From CAZVFX01 sp964626565 (GTDB lineage: Bacteria > Myxococcota_A > UBA9042 > CAIXZC01): a stretch of DNA of 64,000 nucleotides. Location of the stretch: NCBI GenBank assembly GCA_964626565.1, contig CAZVFX010000027.1, positions 1 to 64,000 of the forward strand, read 5' to 3'. Each line of letters starts with the position of its first letter. Within the stretch, counting starts at the first letter, position 1. The notes under the pieces were generated by a model. That model ran no database searches and was not told the DNA's origin. It was given only the letters and a program-made list of their open reading frames with translations. The translations under genes and the position numbers were made by a program. Positions 46,800 to 55,725 of this stretch are shown here, in pieces.

Positions 46800-48754
46800 G
46801 CCCACAACCGTCAGCCCGGCCTGAGACTCCAGCTTCCGTTCCGAAACTCGTTTGTCCTGCCGGCGGGCGGCTGGAAACGGTCAAAGCCGCGGTGGATAGT
46901 GGGGCTGACGAAATCTATGTGGGGGTCAAGGTCAGGGATGTGGTCAACCTGCGGGCCCCCGAGTTGGGACTGAGAGGGCAGGCGTGGTGCTTCACTTTCG
47001 AGCAGGTGGAGAAAGCCCTCGAGATCTGCCGGCCCCACGGAGTGCGCCTGGAAGTGGCGCTGAACAATCGATATACAGATTCGCAACTGGATGACGCCCT
47101 GGCCAGCGTCGACCAACTTTACGAGTTGGGGGTACGGGACTTTATCGTGGCAGACCCGGGAATGCTGGCGGCCGTGGCCAAGGCCCATCCCGAAGCGTCC
47201 CTCCACGTGAGCATCATGGGCGGGACCGCCAATCACCACACTGCGGACATGTATCGCGGATTCGGCGTGAAAAGGGTGATTCTGGAGAACAACCTCACCG
47301 CCGACCAAATCGCCCGCATCCGGCGCGAGTCAGGGGTCGAAGTGGAGGTGTTCATCTACGGCATCCCATGTTTCGCCTTCCATGGAAGCTGCTACCTTTC
47401 CTCGTTCCGGGGCAGCATGTGGCCTCCCGCCTGTGCCCGCAAGGTCACGGTTGATACGCCGGAGGGAAAGGACACCAACTATTACGTGAAGCCCCGTGAC
47501 CTCGACCTTCTCCCTCGACTTCCGGATCTTTTCGAAGCCGGTGTCGATGCAGTCAAGATCGAAGGGCGGATCAGATCAACCCACTACGTACGCACCGCCA
47601 CCAGCGCGGTGAGGCATATCCTTGACTCTTTGGGGAGAGGGCAAGACCCGACTCTGCCCTCAAAACTCCAGCGGCAACTCTCGAAACTTCCGTTTTTCGG
47701 CACCTCCGCGGGTTTCATGGACGGGACCCGGCCCGAGCCCGACGTCTTTTGCCTGGACGGAGGGAGCCCACGCAACCGCCTGACGGATATGCTTCGCAAT
47801 CCGGCGACGCTGAAATACGTAGCGGGAAAGGCCTTTGGCGGGTCCCGCAAGCGGGCCGCTTTTCCTCCGCCCGTGCCGGGATTCAAGGACGCCGTCCCGC
47901 GTACCGACAGGCCGGCGGTGATCGTGGAGACTTCCCTGTGCGACCCGATGATTCCGGCGGGAGCTGACCGGGTTTGTGTGGGAGAGCGACAGTGCCCGAC
48001 GAGGTTCTTGATGCACGCGGGAAAGTTGCCCGCAGCCGTGGAGGAAATCCGGGCCACCGGGGCCGAAGCGTGGGTTACGCTGGCCGGGCCCATGTCGGAA
48101 TCTCAGGCCGGTCCAGTCCTGGACGCGGTGTTGGCGGTCAAGGACCGGCTCAGCGGCGCAGTCTGCCACGATGCGGGCCTCGCTGCCGAACTCGCCCGCC
48201 ACATTCCGGTGACGGTGTCAGCGCTGGTGCAGTCAGGAAGGGCGATGAGTTCCCTTACCGAAGCTACAGGCGCGGCCGCGGTACGGCTTCCCTATCTGCC
48301 TCTTGCTCTCCTCATGCAGCAAGGCGCTCCGCCGGTCGATGTTGAAATCCCGGTTTTCGGGGTTACCCAGTTGATGTCGGGAGTCTATTGCCCGACTCGG
48401 GTCTGGAAGGACTGCAAGGTCTGCGGACCGGAACTGTGGAAGGTGGACCAGGAAGGACTGCCCCTGTTGCTGTTCGGCAATGCCGTCTACTCAGCGAAGT
48501 CCTTTTCCGCCCATCTGCTGAGAGAGCGGCTGTTGGGGATGCCCTTCTCCGGGCTGGTGATAGACACCATCGGTCAGGACATCGAGACAGTGGAGTCGGT
48601 GGTGGCTTTCTACAAGGGGGATGCCCCTTGGAAGTTGGCTGATGACGGCCTGTGCAACGGTATGCTGCTGGAGGCGAAGGGCGCCTGGCACGCTGCGCTT
48701 GTACCGTGGATCGACTACTATCCGGATATCGAGCAGAAGCTCTTTTCTGACTAG
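46796..48754 (+). CDS. large two-part U32 protein (UbiU/UbiV-like halves)
   Basis: The 652-residue protein starts at GTG 46796. The first 330 or so residues are a classical U32 domain: KLVCPAGGRLETVKAAVDSGADEIYVG in outline, then FIYGIPCFAFHGSCYLSS and MWPPACARK, which hold the cluster Cys, then VDAVKIEGRIRS. The second half is another barrel-like domain with Cys in SGVYCPTRVWKDCKVCG. Typical bacterial U32 proteins of this length include RlhA/YdcP types. Coupling to a radical SAM gene and the lack of other RNA genes suggest a small-molecule role, but RNA hydroxylation is possible. Confidence 0.75.
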   Translation: MSPQPSARPETPASVPKLVCPAGGRLETVKAAVDSGADEIYVGVKVRDVVNLRAPELGLRGQAWCFTFEQVEKALEICRPHGVRLEVALNNRYTDSQLDDALASVDQLYELGVRDFIVADPGMLAAVAKAHPEASLHVSIMGGTANHHTADMYRGFGVKRVILENNLTADQIARIRRESGVEVEVFIYGIPCFAFHGSCYLSSFRGSMWPPACARKVTVDTPEGKDTNYYVKPRDLDLLPRLPDLFEAGVDAVKIEGRIRSTHYVRTATSAVRHILDSLGRGQDPTLPSKLQRQLSKLPFFGTSAGFMDGTRPEPDVFCLDGGSPRNRLTDMLRNPATLKYVAGKAFGGSRKRAAFPPPVPGFKDAVPRTDRPAVIVETSLCDPMIPAGADRVCVGERQCPTRFLMHAGKLPAAVEEIRATGAEAWVTLAGPMSESQAGPVLDAVLAVKDRLSGAVCHDAGLAAELARHIPVTVSALVQSGRAMSSLTEATGAAAVRLPYLPLALLMQQGAPPVDVEIPVFGVTQLMSGVYCPTRVWKDCKVCGPELWKVDQEGLPLLLFGNAVYSAKSFSAHLLRERLLGMPFSGLVIDTIGQDIETVESVVAFYKGDAPWKLADDGLCNGMLLEAKGAWHAALVPWIDYYPDIEQKLFSD

Positions 48755-48755
48755 G

Positions 48756-49391
48756 CTAGTCCGCGTTTTCTTCGGGAGCGTTTGAGCCGGACTTGTACCG
48801 GGGCCCCGGGCCGATGAGCGGCGGGGTCGGTGTCCCTCCTTCGGGCGCTGGGCAGTGGGTCAGAATCCACAAGCCGTCAGCCATCAGGAGATGATCGGGT
48901 ATGCGGCTCTTCTCCCAGTCAGCGGGCGGCTCGGTGGCAAGAGTGGCAAGCTGGTCGGGGTCGACCGCTCCCGGCGCCACCAAGAGCGTCAACCCTTGAT
49001 CGCCTAACAGAACGTAGCTCTTCGAACCCGCTGCAATGGCCATCACCCAGCCGTCGCCGCCGGGCAGAACCTGCAGCTCCGGCCACGAGCCGGTGGCATC
49101 GTGGAACACCCTCAAGATCGTATCTTCGAGCCGTTCGGGCGTCAGGTCCTCTGCCGAGAAGTATCTTCCGGTGATTCTCTTGAACTTCTGTTCCGCCAGC
49201 CAGAATGAAACGCCGCCTTTCACCACTTCATCCCTTTCTCCATCGAAGAGGCCTGCGCCGCCCCAGGCCGCGGCAGCACTCGCGATGACGATGGACGCGG
49301 CGACGGCCACCGCAGCCCACTTTGCCCAGTCGGAAGGAGCCCGGACTGATTTGCGGTCTTTTTGAACCGGGTGTGGTCGGTGATCGTTCAT
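48756..49391 (-). CDS. single-span membrane protein of unknown function
   Basis: The 211-residue protein begins MNDHRPHPVQKDRKSV, then has one hydrophobic helix (about residues 25-45, WAAVAVAASIVIASAAAAW) and an extracytoplasmic globular domain ending in a Pro-rich tail. I recognise no family. It lies one base after the 114-residue membrane protein gene and forms a three-gene minus-strand operon with it and the GT-C-like protein. Confidence 0.6.
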   Translation of the reverse strand: MNDHRPHPVQKDRKSVRAPSDWAKWAAVAVAASIVIASAAAAWGGAGLFDGERDEVVKGGVSFWLAEQKFKRITGRYFSAEDLTPERLEDTILRVFHDATGSWPELQVLPGGDGWVMAIAAGSKSYVLLGDQGLTLLVAPGAVDPDQLATLATEPPADWEKSRIPDHLLMADGLWILTHCPAPEGGTPTPPLIGPGPRYKSGSNAPEENAD

Positions 49392-49392
49392 G

Positions 49393-49737
49393 TCAGCTCC
49401 CCACCTTGTGTTCAAGCCAGCTGCGCACCTTCGCGACCACCTTCTTGAGCCCCTCGCTCTTGAAGAACCTGACCGTGGCCGGGCCCAACGTAGCGACCGC
49501 CACGACGCCTACGATCAGGGAGAACGGCAGCGGATAAAGGACCTGGGCCGAAATGAGCATGTAGATCAGTCCCAGCAGCGAGACGGTCAGGAGCCACAAC
49601 ATGGAGCGCACAAACGCGGACTCGCCGTTGGTCTGTTCTCCATCGTCGCCATCCCAAGAGGCCTTCCAGCAGTATCCGGGGATGAAGATGATCCCAAGAA
49701 CCAGGAGAGCCAATAACGCTATGGTGAAATACGTCAT
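49393..49737 (-). CDS. small membrane protein of unknown function
   Basis: The 114-residue protein has an N-terminal hydrophobic segment (IALLALLVLGIIFIPGY), a charged stretch, then two more hydrophobic helices, and ends with a basic amphipathic segment. Its start overlaps the end of the large membrane protein gene by 4 bases. No family is recognised. It probably acts with that protein. Confidence 0.6.
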   Translation of the reverse strand: MTYFTIALLALLVLGIIFIPGYCWKASWDGDDGEQTNGESAFVRSMLWLLTVSLLGLIYMLISAQVLYPLPFSLIVGVVAVATLGPATVRFFKSEGLKKVVAKVRSWLEHKVGS

Positions 49738-51683
49738 GGCCCTGCCCCCTCTCCGGGCCCCTTCCTGTCCCGGCCCATGGCGTCCGTCTCCAACACGTGC
49801 ACCGTGCAGTAGCCGTTGAACAGTTCGAGGCTCGCGGAATAGTCAATCAGAAGTGGACCGGTGGGAATGCCCGGGATGTCGACGTAGTAGATGGGCCCTT
49901 CGTAGCGGTCGGGCGCATCTGCCGCGGCCGGGTCCTCCTCACCGAAATCCACGTAGAACTGGGGCTTGAGGATGGGAGCCCGAATGACACAATGCTCTTC
50001 GTCCGACAGGGACGCCAGGCCCGGGGCAGCGTAGGGATTCACCACTACCCGTGTGTCGGGCGGCAACGTCTTGATGGCGCTGTAGACCAGTGAACTGAGC
50101 GCAGAGGGTATCGGTTCCGAAGACTGAAGCTCTTGCCAGAATCCCTCCCCGCTCTTTGACGGAATATCCCAGGCGGTGGAGATCGGTTCGAATCCGCCGG
50201 CCGGAAAGAGCGTACCGTCGGACAGAATCTCTTGCATGACGCGGGCGCGATGCTCCTCCTGAGGCACCATGCAATCGTGGATCCGCTTCCACTCGAGTCG
50301 ACCGTGCCAGCGGGGGTCGAGGGGGAAGTTAGCTGCGCCGCTCCAGGCGACCAGTCCCCACAGAATTCCCGTTGCGATGCCGCACGCGAGGAACTGCTGC
50401 CAACGGGCCTTAGTGAGCAAGTCTCCCAGTTCCGCCCCCGCAAGCACCGCCAGCGGCAGGAGCGTGAGCTGGCAATAGGTGAGCTTGGAGCCGCCCGGCA
50501 GGTTCTCCTGGATGGCCAGGAATCCGAACCAGATGAAGAGCAAGAGGGCGAAGGAAAAGGAAAGTGGGTCCCGCCGCGGCCGGAAGGCAGCCTTGAAGAA
50601 TCGCAGGACGAAAAAGGCGCCGAACAGTAACCCGAACGAGCGCAGCCACAACATGGGGATGAAGATGAACTGGGGGAAAGGAACCCCGGGAGAACGCACT
50701 ACCGAATCGTACAGAGGCCAGTTCAGCATCCCCCAGATGGTTACCGACAGCGGCCCTAGTCGGTGGCTGTGCCAACCCATGAAGTCCTGGCCGCAAAGAG
50801 TCTTGGGAATAGGCGTCGCACCGGTAACCGCATGCATCATCTTCCGGCTGAATCCGGAATGCAGGGAGTCCACAATGGGCGTGTCGCCGATGCACACCGT
50901 GACCGGGAAAGGTAGCGATTCCATAAGCGATCCATACAGCCATATCCAGATCAGCAGTACGGGCAGGAAGCCGACCACGAACGGGACGAGTCGCTTGAGC
51001 CGCGGCCGGATTCCGCCCTCGCCGGAAAAGAGCAGAAGGGCTGCGAACGCGGGCAAGGCCAGCATGGCGAGGAACGCATGTGCGACCCCGAATACCATGG
51101 CTGCCAACGCGCCCCCCGTCACCGCGGCAACGCGGCTCTTGTGAGCGTCGGCCAGCAGCAGAAGGGTGAAGCCGGTGAGCACCATGGTCTCGAGGTTTGG
51201 GTTGAGCGATCGTATGGTCAGCAGGAACGGGTTGAACGCGAGCGCCAATCCTGCCGCGTACGCGGCCAGCCGCGCGGTAGTCAGCCGGCGCACGAGAAAG
51301 AACGCCACCAGGAAAAGAGCCACGTGCCAGAATGCATAGCTCAGGCGGAACCCCAGCGAGCCGAACGCGATGAAGAAAGGCATGGCCAGAATCGGCTGTC
51401 CCAGGCGCTGGTCGATATTCAGCGACTCGAATTCCTTGTGCAGTTGCTCCCACGGGTTGAGGCGGCCTTCGTCAGACTCGGCCAACACTTTGGGAGCGCA
51501 TTCTACAGGGACCCCGGAGAGCGCCGCGGTAGGCAGGTCTATGACCCCCGGATAGTAGTCGTATCCGGTCGGGTCATCAAACTGGTACAGGTAGACGGCC
51601 CCGATAATCACTACTACCAGCGGCAGTAGAAATCTGTCGGCACCTATGAACCGGACTACCTGTCTTACCGTGCGGCCAAACAA
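49734..51683 (-). CDS. multi-pass membrane protein, GT-C glycosyltransferase-like topology
   Basis: The 649-residue protein has roughly ten membrane spans in its first 430 residues and a soluble C-terminal domain of about 200 residues. The topology and the acidic loop after the first helix (FDDPTGYDYYPG) recall GT-C glycosyltransferases that use lipid-linked sugars, but no firm catalytic motif is visible. It starts the operon with two small membrane proteins. Confidence 0.6.
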   Translation of the reverse strand: MFGRTVRQVVRFIGADRFLLPLVVVIIGAVYLYQFDDPTGYDYYPGVIDLPTAALSGVPVECAPKVLAESDEGRLNPWEQLHKEFESLNIDQRLGQPILAMPFFIAFGSLGFRLSYAFWHVALFLVAFFLVRRLTTARLAAYAAGLALAFNPFLLTIRSLNPNLETMVLTGFTLLLLADAHKSRVAAVTGGALAAMVFGVAHAFLAMLALPAFAALLLFSGEGGIRPRLKRLVPFVVGFLPVLLIWIWLYGSLMESLPFPVTVCIGDTPIVDSLHSGFSRKMMHAVTGATPIPKTLCGQDFMGWHSHRLGPLSVTIWGMLNWPLYDSVVRSPGVPFPQFIFIPMLWLRSFGLLFGAFFVLRFFKAAFRPRRDPLSFSFALLLFIWFGFLAIQENLPGGSKLTYCQLTLLPLAVLAGAELGDLLTKARWQQFLACGIATGILWGLVAWSGAANFPLDPRWHGRLEWKRIHDCMVPQEEHRARVMQEILSDGTLFPAGGFEPISTAWDIPSKSGEGFWQELQSSEPIPSALSSLVYSAIKTLPPDTRVVVNPYAAPGLASLSDEEHCVIRAPILKPQFYVDFGEEDPAAADAPDRYEGPIYYVDIPGIPTGPLLIDYSASLELFNGYCTVHVLETDAMGRDRKGPGEGAGP

Positions 51684-51711
51684 CCTGGTGGTCTCCTAAT
51701 TGTGACGGCGT

Positions 51712-53517
51712 TCACACGCCGGCCTCATCCGGAACATTATAGTGGCGTCCTAGTCGATCCGTCAATGGACCCCCGAGTTCCTTTTCGAGCTTTCTCTTCA
51801 GCAGCAGTCTGTTGATGTAAGTGAGCGGCGGGAACGGCATGAACGGCTTTTTCTTCAAAGCCTTGCCGCCATCGAGCACTATGTCCAGCAAGTGGATCGA
51901 ACCGCGTCCGCCGGACAGATTGGACTGGCACGCGGCACAATAAGTCACCAGCAACTCTTCCTCCACCTCATTGAGGCGCAGATTCAACCAGGAATCCGAC
52001 AATGACGAGTCGATGAACTTCACCCCGCCGCAATCCCCGCAACACACCGCCTTTGCGCGGGCGTGAGGTACCTCATTGATTGAAACCCCGAGCTTGCCCA
52101 GCACCTTGCGGACGCTGTCCTGCAGGGTGGTGGCGTCCCGGGTGAGGCAGGAGTCGTGTATGGAAATTGAAGCACTTGTTGCCACCGGCTTCAAGTCGCT
52201 TTCCGCCAGTGCGTCATAGATTGTCGAGGTTTTGAAGGGAACTTCCGCTTCGTCGAAAAGATGGAGGCAGGCCGGGCAGGCCACCACGATTTCTTCTACG
52301 CCGGCTGCGGAGAGGTAGGCAACCAGTTTGTTCATGTTGGCTTGGAACTGGTCCCGGAGTCCGACCATTCGGGAGGGCTCGCCGCAGCAGTCGAGAACTA
52401 CACCGATATTTGGGTCCATCTCTCTGAGTAACCGAAATGCGCGTAGCGTTGTGTCCGGGCGCAGCCCGGGCATCGCGCACCCCGGAAAGAACACCTTGGT
52501 GGCCCCTTTGGGCAGCGCACCCCAACTGAACATGGGGGACATTCCTATTCTCTCGTAGGCCAACAGCCGTTTGTGTCTGGCCTCAGGACGCAAGCCCGCG
52601 GCCGCGGCTGCAACACGGGCCGCGTCAAACATCTTAGAGGGATGGCAGCCGTCGGGGCACACCGCGCCGCAATACCCGCACACTGAGCACTGAAAAGCCA
52701 GATCCGCCGCGGTGGGCAGGTCGGCCATGGAATCGGCAAGGGCCCCGGGAGTGTCGTTTTGCTTTAGAAAGGCGCACTCATGTGTGCATCGACCGCATCG
52801 GTTGCACTCTGCAATCAGTTGTTTCCGCACTGCCTCGAAGTGCTTCGAGTCGCGCTCATCTGCTGACGCCGCTCTACGGTCGTCCGCTTCCGCCGCGGCC
52901 GCCTTTGCCATGCGATGGCCCCATACCAGCGCCAGCGCGGCCAACACCCCGCCTGCAGCGGTGATCCCCAGGTGCATGGTCGACGCGTAACTGAAGATTA
53001 TTGCGAAGGGGGCGGCACCCAGCAGCGAAGCTGCCAGATAGGGAGCGAATCCGATGGTACTGAACAGCCCCAGCGCATAGCTCAAAGCGTCAAAGGGAAT
53101 CGCGATTCTCAAGAGCACGATCGCCAGGAATCGGTTTCGCTCCGGGATCATGCGTTCTATCGCCTCGAGGCGGCCCAGATCAATCACCCTGGCAACGAGG
53201 GGCCGGCCGAACCGCCGGGCCAGGTAGAATGCGATCCCGCCGCCCACCAACCATCCCAAAAGGCTCAGCAACGCCGTCATGGGCGCGCCCCAGAGCGTTG
53301 CCGCAACCGGGATCAGAGGAAGGGTGCTCACCGGCGCGACCACCACGGCACCAATGGTCAGCGCAACGTATAGCACCATGCTTTGCGCATCGCTGCCCGC
53401 GACCAGGCCCCGGAGCGAGTCCATGTTCTCCCGGCACAAATAGGCTGAAAGCACGAACAGGCTCAGGACCACCGCGGCCCCGACTGCTTCGCGCGAACTG
53501 ATTCTCACACGAGGCAT
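51712..53517 (-). CDS. fusion of a VTT (TVP38/TMEM64) membrane domain with HdrD-like CCG iron-sulfur protein
   Basis: The 601-residue protein starts MPRVRISSREA at 53517. The first 215 or so residues form a VTT/SNARE-associated membrane domain with LIPVAATLWGAPM and LARRFGRPLVARVI. The rest has two 4Fe-4S motifs (CNRCGRCTHEC and CSVCGYCGAVCPDGC) and two CCG domains (LDCCGEPSRMVG and VCCGDCGGVKF), as in heterodisulfide reductase subunit D. It may pass electrons from a membrane site to a thiol or selenol substrate. VTT proteins in some bacteria neighbour selenium genes, so a selenium role is possible. It overlaps the next gene upstream by 13 bases. Confidence 0.75.
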   Translation of the reverse strand: MPRVRISSREAVGAAVVLSLFVLSAYLCRENMDSLRGLVAGSDAQSMVLYVALTIGAVVVAPVSTLPLIPVAATLWGAPMTALLSLLGWLVGGGIAFYLARRFGRPLVARVIDLGRLEAIERMIPERNRFLAIVLLRIAIPFDALSYALGLFSTIGFAPYLAASLLGAAPFAIIFSYASTMHLGITAAGGVLAALALVWGHRMAKAAAAEADDRRAASADERDSKHFEAVRKQLIAECNRCGRCTHECAFLKQNDTPGALADSMADLPTAADLAFQCSVCGYCGAVCPDGCHPSKMFDAARVAAAAAGLRPEARHKRLLAYERIGMSPMFSWGALPKGATKVFFPGCAMPGLRPDTTLRAFRLLREMDPNIGVVLDCCGEPSRMVGLRDQFQANMNKLVAYLSAAGVEEIVVACPACLHLFDEAEVPFKTSTIYDALAESDLKPVATSASISIHDSCLTRDATTLQDSVRKVLGKLGVSINEVPHARAKAVCCGDCGGVKFIDSSLSDSWLNLRLNEVEEELLVTYCAACQSNLSGGRGSIHLLDIVLDGGKALKKKPFMPFPPLTYINRLLLKRKLEKELGGPLTDRLGRHYNVPDEAGV

Positions 53518-54743
53518 GCTTCTTCCTCGCGGCTTACCTTGGTGCGGAACATACGGTTCACCGCGAAAGCAACGCACAGCCAGGCTACGATGGAGGCCAC
53601 AATCAACCACACGACCATGCTACCTGCGCCGATTGCGATGATCCCGAGCAGCAGAAGAGACGTCGCACCCTTGGCGATACGATAAGTGAACATGTCCACC
53701 ACCGATTTGCCCATGGTCGTATCGGTGTAGTCCAACGGAATGTAGAGGCACTCTTTGGCTGCGCGGAACCAGGTGTAGTCCAGGCACTTGCTGGTGATTT
53801 TCAGAATGGCCGCAGTGGTGAACTGACGGGCCATGATAAGGGCGCCGACAGCTCCGCCCATCATGAGCGGGACCAGCAGCAGCGCGAACGGGATTCCCAC
53901 GAGGCGCAGGAAAGGGCCGGTGGAAAGATGCATGGCAACTGTGATGAACGAAATGACCGCGTATACTTCCCCAATGATGCCCGTGCGCACGTCCTTGTCC
54001 GGGTACATTTGCTCAACCACTCTGTTGAACTCGAAGTCCACCAACGTAATGGCGAGCTGAACGAGCGCGATGAGAATCAGCACCAACACCAGGTATCGAC
54101 TTCGCGCCACCACTTTCATGGCAGCTTTGAGGTTTCTTGCACCGGGAGCGACGACTGCCCTGACGCCCACCCCCGCGGCGCGAGAGTAGGGAATGCACCC
54201 CAGCCAGGTCACTATCAGCAGCGGGAGAGTCACCCACAGCGCCGACTCGGATCCGAACTCCGCGGCCAGCCATCCCACCGACAGATTGCCCAGAATTCCC
54301 CCGACCGCTCCTACAGCACCGAAGATACCGTACACCCACCGGGCGGTACGAATGGGAAAGACCGTATTCGCAAAGGAGTAAAAAATCTCCACGAGCACTA
54401 CGATGTAGACATCCTTCCACGTGTAAAGGAGGTAGTTGACGAAGGGCAATCCGGCCCTGACGCAACCCAACAGCAACAGCAGGACCACCGCGCTTACCGC
54501 CGCGGCCACACCATACAGTCTCAGCAACTCGACGCCGGCTACGAAGCGATTGTACGCAGCCACGGAGAGAGTAATGACCACGGCAACCAGCAACCAGACT
54601 ATGGGCAGGGATTCCGAAGAGTGGGCTTCCAGAAACATGGACTCTGTTGCCGGCCGGGCGAGAGAGTAGGAGAACATGAGCAGGAAGGAGAGGACTGATA
54701 AGCCGGCGACACGAAGGTTCTTCAATTGGAATTCATCACGCAT
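53505..54743 (-). CDS. MFS-type transporter resembling the Npt1/Npt2 nucleotide transporters
   Basis: The 412-residue protein has about 12 membrane spans. Features such as RPATESMFLEAHSSESLP, VYGIFGAVGAVGGILGNLSVGW and CLDYTWFRAAKECLYIPLDY look like ATP/ADP-translocase-type proteins found in some free-living bacteria. The substrate is unknown. The sequence is moderately diverged, so a general MFS transporter is possible. It overlaps the VTT/CCG gene by 13 bases. Confidence 0.6.
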   Translation of the reverse strand: MRDEFQLKNLRVAGLSVLSFLLMFSYSLARPATESMFLEAHSSESLPIVWLLVAVVITLSVAAYNRFVAGVELLRLYGVAAAVSAVVLLLLLGCVRAGLPFVNYLLYTWKDVYIVVLVEIFYSFANTVFPIRTARWVYGIFGAVGAVGGILGNLSVGWLAAEFGSESALWVTLPLLIVTWLGCIPYSRAAGVGVRAVVAPGARNLKAAMKVVARSRYLVLVLILIALVQLAITLVDFEFNRVVEQMYPDKDVRTGIIGEVYAVISFITVAMHLSTGPFLRLVGIPFALLLVPLMMGGAVGALIMARQFTTAAILKITSKCLDYTWFRAAKECLYIPLDYTDTTMGKSVVDMFTYRIAKGATSLLLLGIIAIGAGSMVVWLIVASIVAWLCVAFAVNRMFRTKVSREEEACLV

Positions 54744-54750
54744 CGTTGGA

Positions 54751-55725
54751 CTATACTCCCATGCGCCTCACTGCCGCAACCAAATGTTCGGGCAAACGGC
54801 TCGGGGTCTCACACTGAGCCGCCGTCCAGAAGCCCGCCGGGGGCGGCTGCATGAATTCCAGCAGTTCATCGGTTACCGGGTGGGGCACCCTGAGAAAGGC
54901 CGAATGGAGTGCAATCCGGTTGGCGTCATGGCCACCCCGCCCGCCGTAGGTGCGGTCGCCGACTACCGGGAGACCGGCGAACGCCAGGTGGGCTCTGATC
55001 TGGTGGGTACGACCGGTTTCCAGCGAAACGGCAACCACGCAAGCCCCCTGTTGGTCACCGGCGTAGAGAACGTGGGACAGGCAACGCTTGCCCTCCGGGG
55101 CAACCAGGGCCCGCGCTTGACCGGACAGCCACTTCAAGGGAGCGTCGATAGCTTGCGGGTGCTCCCCGGCACCGGAAAGAAAAGTGCGTCCCCGAGAGCT
55201 ATCGCAAACCAGCGCGAGGTAGATCTTGGTTACCTTTCCCTCCTTAATTGAGGCGCTCAAAGCGCGGGCAGCGGCCGTCGATTTTGCAACGGCCAGAAGG
55301 CCGGAGACCGGCAAGTCCAGGCGGTGCACCACCTTCGGCTCCCATGTGCTTTTTGCTTCGGCAGTCAACTCCTCGACTATGCTGTTGCCGCCCCCGAGGC
55401 GGGTGGCTTGAACCGGCCTTCCCGGCGGCTTGTCTACCACCAGGAAGTGGTCGTCCTCGTACACTTTTGTAAGCACATTACGGCTAGCACCGGCAACGGG
55501 CCGCCAGGACACCGTCAGTCTCGTCTGCGACTTCAACTTTGTTGACGGGCGGATGCACGGACTCCCGTTGATTTTCACCGCCCCGAATTGGATGACCAGA
55601 CGGGCCTGGGAAGGGGTAATGGCGGCCAGCTCAGCCAGGGCGTCGACGACTGCGCGACCGCCCAGCGTAGGAGGAACCACGATGCGGATATCGAGGGGTT
55701 TATCTGGGTAGACGTCTTCTAGCAT
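54751..55725 (-). CDS. RluA/RluD-family pseudouridine synthase
   Basis: The 324-residue protein has an N-terminal S4-like RNA-binding domain (LVIQFGAVKINGSPC) and the catalytic core VVHRLDLPVSGLLAVAKS with the conserved Asp, then LETGRTHQIRAHLAFAGLPVVGD. It modifies uridine in rRNA or tRNA; which sites cannot be told. ATG 55725 lies inside the end of the Cys-rich protein gene (stop at 55700), so translation is probably coupled. Confidence 0.88.
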   Translation of the reverse strand: MLEDVYPDKPLDIRIVVPPTLGGRAVVDALAELAAITPSQARLVIQFGAVKINGSPCIRPSTKLKSQTRLTVSWRPVAGASRNVLTKVYEDDHFLVVDKPPGRPVQATRLGGGNSIVEELTAEAKSTWEPKVVHRLDLPVSGLLAVAKSTAAARALSASIKEGKVTKIYLALVCDSSRGRTFLSGAGEHPQAIDAPLKWLSGQARALVAPEGKRCLSHVLYAGDQQGACVVAVSLETGRTHQIRAHLAFAGLPVVGDRTYGGRGGHDANRIALHSAFLRVPHPVTDELLEFMQPPPAGFWTAAQCETPSRLPEHLVAAVRRMGV

